The translations under genes and the position numbers were made by a program. From JANNSO01 sp964485395 (GTDB lineage: Bacteria > Spirochaetota > Spirochaetia > Treponematales > UBA12059), in NCBI GenBank assembly GCA_964485395.1, contig CAZAJF010000009.1, positions 46,834 to 110,833 of the forward strand: DNA of 64,000 nucleotides. Direction: 5' to 3'. Positions within the stretch are counted from its first letter, which is position 1, and each line of letters starts with the position of its first letter. Below are positions 9,424 through 16,443 of the stretch, in pieces. The notes beneath the pieces were generated by a model. That model saw only the letters and a program-made list of their open reading frames with translations, made no database searches and was not told the DNA's origin.

Positions 9424-10761
9424 ATGGAAAAATTCGGGAAAAAAACAAGTGTGTTAAAAATATTCGTGGGTCTGTCTTCGTTCCAGGCTTTGGCCATGTT
9501 TCGCCGGGGTATATTCTATACCTTCCTGGCCGTATATCTCCGGTCGTACCTTGGGCTCAGCGTAACCGAGACGACGCTGATCGAGACGATTCCCATGGTG
9601 CTCAATATTTTATTCCAGACACTCGTGTGGGGAAAGCTTACGGACAAGCTCCAGCTCAGGCGCACCTTGATAGTAACCGGGGAGCTGCTTGCGAGCGTGG
9701 GGCACGTACTCATGTGGTTTTTCCACTCCATCACCCCGGATCCGCGGGCATCAGGTTATGTAATTATAGCCGGCCTGTCCGTCATCGAGATATTCTGGTC
9801 CATGTCCAATATCGGCTGGAGCGCATACATTTCGGACGTGTATACTATGGAACAGCGCAATTCGATACAGGGGAAATTCGCCAGTATCGGCGGCATGGGC
9901 AGGATAGTCGGGGCAGTGGCCGGCGGACTCCTGTACGACGGCATGCAAAAGGCGTACCCGGGCTGGGGCTTCAAGGAGGGCGGCATCTTTTTCGCGGCGG
10001 CCGCGGCGATGCTCGTGTCCGTGATACCGTTACTTTTTATTCCGGAAGGCGGCCTACGCGTCCGGCCTCGGGGCAGCCAGCCTCACTCCGAAAAGGCCGA
10101 GGCCGGCGGCAAGCCTGGGCTGGCCGCCGGCGTCTGGAATCCCGGGGTCTTCGCCTTCTTCCTTGCCGCGATGCTTCTGATCAACTCGGGCATCAACTCC
10201 ATCGCGTCATTCCGGGCCATGTACCTGAACCTCGCGGAAGGATTCGCCGCGTCGAGCGCCGCCATCAGCGGGGTCGTCAACGCGGAATCCGCCGCGCTCA
10301 TCGTCACGGGATTCTTCCTCGGGATGCTGGGACGCAAGATCGGAATACAAAAGCTCCTGCTCCTGGGTACTGCCAGCGCGATTCTGTCGCTCGTAATCTA
10401 CGTTTTCGCCTCACGCCTGGAATTCATCTATTGCGCCTCCGTCTTCAAGGGCTTTTCCGACGGAGCCGTGCTTTCATCCTCCTACGCCTACGCCTCGCTC
10501 CTCATCCCGCCGGAAAAACGCGGCCGTTACTTCGCCATATTCAACAGCACGTTCTTCTTGAGCTGGGGCGTGACGGCAACGCTGCTCACCGGTCCCCTCA
10601 TCGATATCCTTATCCGGGCGGGCAAGAATCCCGTGTTTGCCTATAAAGCCGGCATTATTTCCGGAATAGCGCTCATCGGCATCGGGTTAGCCTTTCTTTT
10701 GCTGCTTTTCAGGCAAACCGCCCCCACAAGGAAGACTGCTCGTTCTTTGGCGCGCATGTAA
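9424..10761 (+). CDS. Major facilitator superfamily transporter
   Basis: 445 residues with about twelve hydrophobic segments arranged as two six-helix halves. The loop between helices 2 and 3 reads WGKLTDKLQLRRTLIVTGE, the MFS motif A region (G-x-L-x-D-x-x-x-R-R). A charged central loop lies near residues 205-235 (RVRPRGSQPHSEKAEAG). The substrate is not predictable; drug or sugar export are both possible. No strong Shine-Dalgarno is visible before ATG 9424. It is monocistronic, divergent from the opp operon and followed by a chemoreceptor gene 79 bp downstream. Confidence 0.8.
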   Translation: MEKFGKKTSVLKIFVGLSSFQALAMFRRGIFYTFLAVYLRSYLGLSVTETTLIETIPMVLNILFQTLVWGKLTDKLQLRRTLIVTGELLASVGHVLMWFFHSITPDPRASGYVIIAGLSVIEIFWSMSNIGWSAYISDVYTMEQRNSIQGKFASIGGMGRIVGAVAGGLLYDGMQKAYPGWGFKEGGIFFAAAAAMLVSVIPLLFIPEGGLRVRPRGSQPHSEKAEAGGKPGLAAGVWNPGVFAFFLAAMLLINSGINSIASFRAMYLNLAEGFAASSAAISGVVNAESAALIVTGFFLGMLGRKIGIQKLLLLGTASAILSLVIYVFASRLEFIYCASVFKGFSDGAVLSSSYAYASLLIPPEKRGRYFAIFNSTFFLSWGVTATLLTGPLIDILIRAGKNPVFAYKAGIISGIALIGIGLAFLLLLFRQTAPTRKTARSLARM

Positions 10762-10840
10762 GGTTTTTGCGCCTTGCGCTGGATTTCCCCCGGAATGTGT
10801 ATTATGCTTTTCTGGGCTTTCCCCCGGTCAGGAGTTCGAT

Positions 10841-12349
10841 TTGAAGCTACGCGGTAAAATGTTTATTTCGTTCGGAGCGCTTCTTTTCCTCATGCTCGCG
10901 CTTTTTATCATAAACGGACTCTCCCGGGACAACCTGCAGCGAATACAGGACGAAGGCGCCGCGCGTGCCTTGCAGGCGGTGCAGATCACGACACTGCTGT
11001 CAGCGCCGGACAGAATCTATACCATCGTTACCAACACCATTATCTACCGTGACATGGTTCAATCGCAACAAGACTGGGAGCGTGCAAACCAGGAAATCGG
11101 GGATGAACTCAAGCGTATTTCCCAGATCCTGTCCAGTACGAGCCATCAAGCATTATTGAACAAGGCAACCGCTATTTTCGGCTTGATAGAAAAGCAGTTC
11201 AGCGAGAATTTTTGGTGGGGAATAATGGGCACCTATGAAATAAACAAGGATATTCTTGCGACGGATGCAGAGTTCAAAAAATTAATAGCGGACTTCAAGT
11301 CGCCGCTTACCGAGATCTCTTCTCTGCTGCTCGAGGACATGGAATCGGGCAATATCGCTTTTGACGCGATAGCGCGCCGAACGAGCTTGTTTCTTTTTCT
11401 TATCTTCATGGCGTCGGTGCTCGTGAGCGTCGTCATAAGCCTCCTGTTAACCCGGTCCATTACCCTGCCCATCGGAACCATGGTGGGCCTTACCGAGGCC
11501 ATTGCCGCCGGCGATTTGCGCGCGATCGTTCCCGCCGGGTTCCTGCGCCGCAAAGACGAGATCGGCCTGTTGGCAAGGTCCACGGAAGGCATGATGGGGC
11601 AGCTGCGATCCATCGCCGCTACGATCAGGGATTCCTCCGTCATTGTTTCCGAGAGCAGCAGAACGCTGAACGCCACCTCCCTTTTAATGAGCAAAGGCGC
11701 CGAGGAACAAGCCTCCAGCGTCGGGGAAGTCTCCCGCTCCATCGGGGATATGAGCGCAAGCATCCGGCAGAATGCAGAAAATTCCAGAGGCACGCTATCC
11801 ATCGCGGGCAAAGCCGCCGTGGACGGAGAAAACGGAGCCTTGGCCGTGGAAAAAGCGGTAGCCGCTATAAAGGAAATCGCCGACAGGACAGGCATCATCC
11901 AGGATATCGCCAGGCAGACGAATTTACTGGCCTTGAACGCGGCCATCGAGGCTGCGCGGGCGGGCGACGCGGGCAGGGGTTTTGCCGTGGTTTCCGGCGA
12001 GGTACGGAAATTGGCCGAGCGCAGCCAAGGCGCCGCCTCGGAAATCCAAGCTATTTCAACCGATGCCGTCGCGAGCGCGGAGGCGGCGGGAGCCATGATC
12101 AGGGGCGTCGTGCCCCATATCAAGGAGACTGCCGAACTCGTCCAGGCCATCAGCGAGATGAACGACGAGCAGGATGTCGGGGCGACTCAGATCAGCAATG
12201 CGGTAGCCCAACTGGACAAGGCCACGCGACAGATAGCCGGCTCCAGCGAAGAAATGTCCGGCATGGCCGAGGACCTCGAGAGTCAAGCCGATCTTTTAAA
12301 AACCTCGGTGGCTTTTTTTAAATTGACGGAATCCGATACTCGAATCTAG
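10841..12349 (+). CDS. Methyl-accepting chemotaxis protein with periplasmic sensor and HAMP
   Basis: A 502-residue chemoreceptor. It has a membrane segment at about residues 5-27, a helical periplasmic domain to about 180, a second membrane segment (LFLFLIFMASVLVSVVISLLL), HAMP (TRSITLPIGTMVGLTEAIAAGDL) and a cytoplasmic coiled coil with the CheA/CheW-binding tip IARQTNLLALNAAIEAARAGD. It relays an unknown ligand signal to the chemotaxis kinase. The start codon is TTG, supported by CAGGAG six nt upstream; no ATG lies nearby. Its stop codon overlaps that of the convergent receptor gene by 3 nt. Confidence 0.9.
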   Translation: MKLRGKMFISFGALLFLMLALFIINGLSRDNLQRIQDEGAARALQAVQITTLLSAPDRIYTIVTNTIIYRDMVQSQQDWERANQEIGDELKRISQILSSTSHQALLNKATAIFGLIEKQFSENFWWGIMGTYEINKDILATDAEFKKLIADFKSPLTEISSLLLEDMESGNIAFDAIARRTSLFLFLIFMASVLVSVVISLLLTRSITLPIGTMVGLTEAIAAGDLRAIVPAGFLRRKDEIGLLARSTEGMMGQLRSIAATIRDSSVIVSESSRTLNATSLLMSKGAEEQASSVGEVSRSIGDMSASIRQNAENSRGTLSIAGKAAVDGENGALAVEKAVAAIKEIADRTGIIQDIARQTNLLALNAAIEAARAGDAGRGFAVVSGEVRKLAERSQGAASEIQAISTDAVASAEAAGAMIRGVVPHIKETAELVQAISEMNDEQDVGATQISNAVAQLDKATRQIAGSSEEMSGMAEDLESQADLLKTSVAFFKLTESDTRI

Positions 12350-14151
12350 CGGGCCTTCAGCGTGAATTTTTCAGTCTCGGTCAACAATTCGCGGACTTGC
12401 GTGCTGCTCTCCGAAGAAAGGTTGGATACCTGCAGGGAAGCCTCGGAAATTTCCCGCGTTCCCAGCGTTATCTCGCCCAGGTTTTGCGATACGAGCAGAT
12501 TTACCTTTTGCAGCAACGCGACGGATTCCATGATGGTTGAGTTGCCTTGATCCATTTCCTTGGCGCTGCCCGCTATGGAAAAGCCCAGCTCGCTGAATTG
12601 TACTATGTGCTCGCGTATCTGGCCGCTCGCCAAGGAGCTTTTGTCCGCGCTGACCTTGACCGATTCTATTATCGAGTTGACGTCGCGGATCCCCGTAAAT
12701 ATATTCTCGAACGAGATTCCAGCTTCCCGCGAAACGATTTCCGCGCTGTCGATATCCTGCTTTATCCGTTGCAGCTCGCTGGAAATTTGCGACGATTGCT
12801 GGGAAGTCTGCTCGGCCAGCTTGCGTATCTCGTTGGCTACGACCTCAAAGCCGCGGCCGGCCTCGCCGGCATGCGCCGCTTCGATGGATGCGTTCATCGC
12901 CAGAAGGTTTGTGGTCTTGGCGATGTTGAGTATGATCGCGGTGGCCTCCAGCAGTTCGTCCGAAGAGTGCGCGATGCGCGAGATGGATTCGATGACCGAT
13001 TCCAGTTTTGACTTCCCGTCGTCCGATATCTTGAGCAGGTCTGCCGATACGCGGCTTGTCGCATGCGCCGACACCGCGGATTCATCCGATGCCTTTTTCA
13101 GGTCTATCGCGCTGTCATTGGCGGCCTTGAGGATTTCTTCCTGCCTGTCCGTAAGCTTGGCCATCTGCGATATCGATGCGCTCAGCTCTTCAACCGCGGA
13201 TGCGGTTTTAGCCACCGAGTCGGAAAGCTGGTTCATCTGCTGCTGGGTGTTTTCTATATTGGCGTTGATTTCTATTAAGGACGATGAAGTCTGCTCGGCG
13301 TTGCTGGACAGTGTAAATCCGGTTTCCTTTACTTTTTCTGCCTGCGCGCGCGTCAATCCTATCATCGATGAAATGGATTCAAGAAGGACATTGACCTCCC
13401 GGCCGAGGCTGGCGATCTCATCGCGTCCCTTTTCGTCGAGGATTGTCGTAAGGTCCCCTTTTGATATTTTCTTGAAGGCGTTCAGCGTTACGCTCAGCGC
13501 GCCGGCGATGGTTTTTCCCATTATAAGCGAGATGAGAAAGGCTGTCGCAGCCGCCGCAACCAAGGCAAGAATGAGGATAAGGCTGGCGGAGCGGTAATTC
13601 TCGTCCGATTTAATCACCAGTTCGCCGACGTGAGTTTCTTCGTCCTTGATTGATTGGTTGAGCGCCACTTCCAATTGCGAAAATATTTCCGCGAGCGAGC
13701 CGAGATAAATCAGCGAAAGGGATTCATCGATCAAGACAAACTCCGTAAGGCTGACGGCGAATTCCTTGTAATGCTCGATCAGGTCTATGGTATCCCCGTT
13801 GGCCGGAGGCTTACCGCTGGCTTTGAATTTTGCGGATATTCGGTCGTTGAGCACCTGAAGTTTTTCGAGCGCTTCCTTGGATTTTTTTTTGATGGTCGCA
13901 TCGTCGTAAGTTCCCGTCGTTTTCAGCGAAGGCAAGGGTAAGAGGGTGGCTTGGATGCTTAACAGGATTTGGTAGCTTTCCTGCTCGCTTCTGAGCTTGG
14001 TAAAAGATTCACGGGTAATCGTGTCCGTGGTGGATTTTTGGTTATGGATTACGAGAAAGGCCAGCAATGCGTAACCGGCAACGATTGCCGTCATCAGGAT
14101 TCCAACCAAAATCAATCTTAATCTAATGGTGATCCCGTGAAGTTTATTCAA
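12346..14151 (-). CDS. Methyl-accepting chemotaxis protein with periplasmic helical sensor
   Basis: About 601 residues: N-terminal membrane segment (LRLILVGILMTAIVAGYALLAFLV), helical periplasmic domain to ~195, second membrane segment (ASLILILALVAAAATAFLISLIMG), HAMP, and a long signalling coiled coil with tip IAKTTNLLAMNASIEAAHAGEAGRGFEVVANEIRKLAEQ split over the usual hairpin. The AMNASIEAAHAG variant is common in spirochaete receptors. The open frame extends to a TTG at 14172, but a second TTG at 14151 has AGGAGG directly upstream and gives the typical short N-tail MNKLHGITIRLRL, so it is preferred. The gene is convergent with the preceding receptor. Confidence 0.88.
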   Translation of the reverse strand: MNKLHGITIRLRLILVGILMTAIVAGYALLAFLVIHNQKSTTDTITRESFTKLRSEQESYQILLSIQATLLPLPSLKTTGTYDDATIKKKSKEALEKLQVLNDRISAKFKASGKPPANGDTIDLIEHYKEFAVSLTEFVLIDESLSLIYLGSLAEIFSQLEVALNQSIKDEETHVGELVIKSDENYRSASLILILALVAAAATAFLISLIMGKTIAGALSVTLNAFKKISKGDLTTILDEKGRDEIASLGREVNVLLESISSMIGLTRAQAEKVKETGFTLSSNAEQTSSSLIEINANIENTQQQMNQLSDSVAKTASAVEELSASISQMAKLTDRQEEILKAANDSAIDLKKASDESAVSAHATSRVSADLLKISDDGKSKLESVIESISRIAHSSDELLEATAIILNIAKTTNLLAMNASIEAAHAGEAGRGFEVVANEIRKLAEQTSQQSSQISSELQRIKQDIDSAEIVSREAGISFENIFTGIRDVNSIIESVKVSADKSSLASGQIREHIVQFSELGFSIAGSAKEMDQGNSTIMESVALLQKVNLLVSQNLGEITLGTREISEASLQVSNLSSESSTQVRELLTETEKFTLKAR

Positions 14152-14270
14152 AGATGCCTCCTCAAGCAGCAAGTCTAGAAGATACCATGTTTTTAGGGGA
14201 TTGCGGAATATGAAAGAAACACGGCAATGCGCTGTCGAAGGTCTTTCGTCAACCGTCGCGATCGATAGAT

Positions 14271-14305
14271 GAAGGCATTAAAAAACAGCGTTTTTCAATG
14301 CCTTC
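14271..14305 (-). terminator. Long hairpin downstream of the Cache protein gene
   Basis: GAAGGCATT (14271-14279) pairs with AATGCCTTC (14297-14305). The inner A5/T5 tracts extend the stem to about 15 bp with one mismatch. It begins 14 nt after the minus-strand stop at 14319 and probably ends that transcript, although no T run follows outside the stem. Confidence 0.6.
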
Positions 14306-14318
14306 CATTCTAATGCTG

Positions 14319-14789
14319 TCAGGGGTTTTCGTAGAAACCGCAGCCCACGATCAATTCGGTTCCAGGAATCACCTTGACGAAGGTATATTTTTTTTCCACC
14401 TTTTTGCTGACCGGGTTCGGCCATCGGTATAAAACCCAGCCCTCTTTGCCCGCCTTGGCGACCTTGATGAATTCTTTGGTAAAGAAGAGGCCGTCGGGAT
14501 CCTTGAGCTCCATGTTGTTTTTTCCCACTAAAGCCGCGTTGCCGCCGTGAGCCAGGGTCAAGCCGGAATATTCGATGACAAACAGGTAAAACTCGCCGGA
14601 CTTGAATTGGCCGTCTACTTTGGTCACCTCGGCGAGGAAGGCGTCCTTGCCTTTGGTTTTATAAAAAGCAAGTCCTTTTTCCACGAGGTCTTTTGCGGTT
14701 TTCGCATCGGGCGTCGCGGGAGGATCCACTGCCCAAATCAAGGCACTCGATAACGCCAACACGAGGATGCACAATACAATTCTCTTCAT
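14319..14789 (-). CDS. Secreted single-Cache-domain protein
   Basis: 156 residues. A signal peptide (MKRIVLCILVLALSSALIWA) is followed by one small Cache module: TAKDLVEKGLAFYKTKGKDAFLAEV, then GEFYLFVIEYSGLTLAHGGN, the linker GLFFTKEFIKVAKAGKEGWVLYRWPNP, and VIPGTELIVGCGFYEN. Cache domains bind small metabolites outside the membrane. This one has no transmembrane or output domain, so it probably works as a free periplasmic binding protein that reports to a receptor. The flanking chemoreceptors make a role in chemotaxis plausible (inference). AAGGAGA precedes the ATG. Hairpins lie on both sides. Confidence 0.75.
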   Translation of the reverse strand: MKRIVLCILVLALSSALIWAVDPPATPDAKTAKDLVEKGLAFYKTKGKDAFLAEVTKVDGQFKSGEFYLFVIEYSGLTLAHGGNAALVGKNNMELKDPDGLFFTKEFIKVAKAGKEGWVLYRWPNPVSKKVEKKYTFVKVIPGTELIVGCGFYENP

Positions 14790-14812
14790 GGGATCTCCTT
14801 ACGCGCTTTACA

Positions 14813-14847
14813 GGCTGTTGAAAAGGCCGGTTGCCTTTCCAACAGCC
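14813..14847. repeat. Hairpin element with a CTGTTGAAAA arm
   Basis: GGCTGTTG with AAAAGGC and its complement GCCTTT-CCAACAGCC form a stem of about 15 bp with one bulge around a 5-nt loop. It sits 24 nt upstream of the Cache gene start, on the leader side. CTGTTGAAAA-type hairpins recur in many bacterial intergenic regions. A regulatory role in the leader is possible. Confidence 0.6.
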
Positions 14848-14901
14848 TTATACATTCCTCGCATTCGATTACAAATGCTACGGTAATGTTAGATTTTGGA
14901 A

Positions 14902-14935
14902 GTGTCGAAAATCCCCATCCGAGGATTTTCAACAC
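14902..14935 (-). terminator. Hairpin downstream of the response-regulator/GGDEF gene
   Basis: GTGTCGAAAATCC (14902-14914) pairs with GGATTTTCAACAC (14923-14935), with one mismatch. It begins 44 nt past the stop of the minus-strand gene ending at 14980 and is probably the 3' end of the three-gene sensor operon. Its arm resembles that of the 14813-14847 element. Confidence 0.5.
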
Positions 14936-14979
14936 CTTGTTGAAGCAACGTTATTTTAAACCTAGATCACCTTGAGTGA

Positions 14980-16443
14980 TTATGCAAGCTCATCGGCCGA
15001 AAAATCAGAGCCGCGAACGAAACAGTCGCGTCCTGCCTTTTTAGCCGCATACAGGCTTTCGTCCGCTTTTTTAAGCAGCAAAGCAGCCATGCGGTTGAAA
15101 AAATCTACGGAGAGGGGAGATGGAGCGACGTCGGGGTTCCTGTCCTGGGCGGGCAGAGTCGTGCTGCCCATGCTTGCCTTCAGTTCAATCCTTGCGCCCG
15201 ATACGGTGAGTACCTCGCCATGCAGCAGCTTGATTATTTTTTCCGCCACTGTTTGGGCGCCGATTCCGTCCGTGGCGGGAAGTATAAGCGCGAATTCATC
15301 ACCGCCGAACCGAGCTATGAAATCCGTTGATCTTGTCGCTTTCTGCAGTATTCTGCCGGTTCTCGAAATCGCCAGGTCGCCAGCCGGGTGTCCCCAGGTG
15401 TCATTGATATTTTTCATGTTGTCCAGGTCGAACATGATGAGCGACAGGCATTGGTTTGCGCGGAATGCCGTGCGAAGTTCCTTCAGGATCCAGTGGTCGT
15501 AAAATTTCCTTACGTAGACCCCGGACAGGGGATCCTGCGTTGCCATGGAATATAACTGGGAATTTTGTATCGACACCGCGGCTTGGTTTGAGAAAATAGT
15601 CAGCAGTTCGAGATCTTCAGGCGATAGACCCCCCTTGTCCAGATACAGGAGCCCGATCGTGTTTTCTCCCATGGTAAGGGGAAATACGGTTTCGGTAATC
15701 TGCTTGCTCGGCTCGCCCTTGAGGAATATCCGGTTCAGATTATCAAGCTGGTGACCGGTGAGCAGGCTCTCGAGCTTGTCCGCCTTGTGGAAACGTCCGA
15801 CGCCCGCGTGAATTTGCAAATGCATTTCCTGGTCAACCATGGCCAGGAAGCTGTCCACGACGATCGTCTTCGCGTCCGGTGGGCTCATGAGGGCGAGAAA
15901 GGAATTGGTGCAGCCCAGCAAACCGGAAACCTGCCACAGTATTCCCTGCAGCAGATCCTCGAGCGGTTGGATCTTGTGAAGCTCGGGCGTTACTTCCAGG
16001 ATGTACTGCAAGCCTTGCCGGCTTTTCAGGAGCAGCTGGAGCGTATACGCGGACTTGAGTCCGGCTTCCGTCCAGAGCAGCAGCTTCTCAGTTCCCTCGC
16101 TCTTGTCGAAATATCCTTGTATGTCCAGTTTTCTGAGCATCTCCCGCGGCGGGCTTTCGCTTGCGTAGCCGGTCTGGAGTATTACCTGGACATGCTTGTT
16201 GAACTGACGGAGGTTTTCCACGACCTCCTCTCCTGTCATTCCCGGCATGTGATAATCGAGGAGCACGAGCTCCACGGCCTGATCCTTCAGGATTTCCAGC
16301 GCCTCGGGGCCGCTTGCGGCGGTGAGGACATCGTGACCCTCGCGGGACAGGACGAGCCGCGTCGCCTCCAGATAATCGAGGTTATCGTCAACCAGCAGGA
16401 TCGTCCGGCCCGTTTTTGCGGAATCCTGGTTTTTTCTGGCCAT
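14980..16443 (-). CDS. Response regulator with REC, GAF and GGDEF domains
   Basis: 487 residues. The receiver domain (about 12-130) has acidic pocket D19/D20 and phospho-acceptor D63 in LLDYHMPG. A GAF-like domain follows (about 150-310). The C-terminal GGDEF domain has FGGDEF and an intact RSTD inhibitory site five residues before it. The protein should convert a phosphoryl signal into cyclic di-GMP synthesis. Its ATG directly abuts the stop of the upstream kinase gene (TAAATG), so translation is coupled. The receiver is nearly identical in layout and most residues to that of the first gene of this operon, which suggests an internal duplication and a shared phosphodonor. Confidence 0.9.
   Translation of the reverse strand: MARKNQDSAKTGRTILLVDDNLDYLEATRLVLSREGHDVLTAASGPEALEILKDQAVELVLLDYHMPGMTGEEVVENLRQFNKHVQVILQTGYASESPPREMLRKLDIQGYFDKSEGTEKLLLWTEAGLKSAYTLQLLLKSRQGLQYILEVTPELHKIQPLEDLLQGILWQVSGLLGCTNSFLALMSPPDAKTIVVDSFLAMVDQEMHLQIHAGVGRFHKADKLESLLTGHQLDNLNRIFLKGEPSKQITETVFPLTMGENTIGLLYLDKGGLSPEDLELLTIFSNQAAVSIQNSQLYSMATQDPLSGVYVRKFYDHWILKELRTAFRANQCLSLIMFDLDNMKNINDTWGHPAGDLAISRTGRILQKATRSTDFIARFGGDEFALILPATDGIGAQTVAEKIIKLLHGEVLTVSGARIELKASMGSTTLPAQDRNPDVAPSPLSVDFFNRMAALLLKKADESLYAAKKAGRDCFVRGSDFSADELA

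Noticed and set aside
9627..10646. 339-residue plus-strand frame inside the MFS gene
   Set aside because: Alternate-frame shadow, Arg/His-rich with no hydrophobic segments, while the overlapping frame is a clean transporter.
11233..12150. 305-residue minus-strand frame opposite the first chemoreceptor
   Set aside because: Antisense shadow, Ser/Ala-rich low-complexity translation; the chemoreceptor on the other strand is unambiguous.
12560..13597. 345-residue plus-strand frame opposite the second chemoreceptor
   Set aside because: Antisense shadow of the coiled-coil repeat, with no family features.
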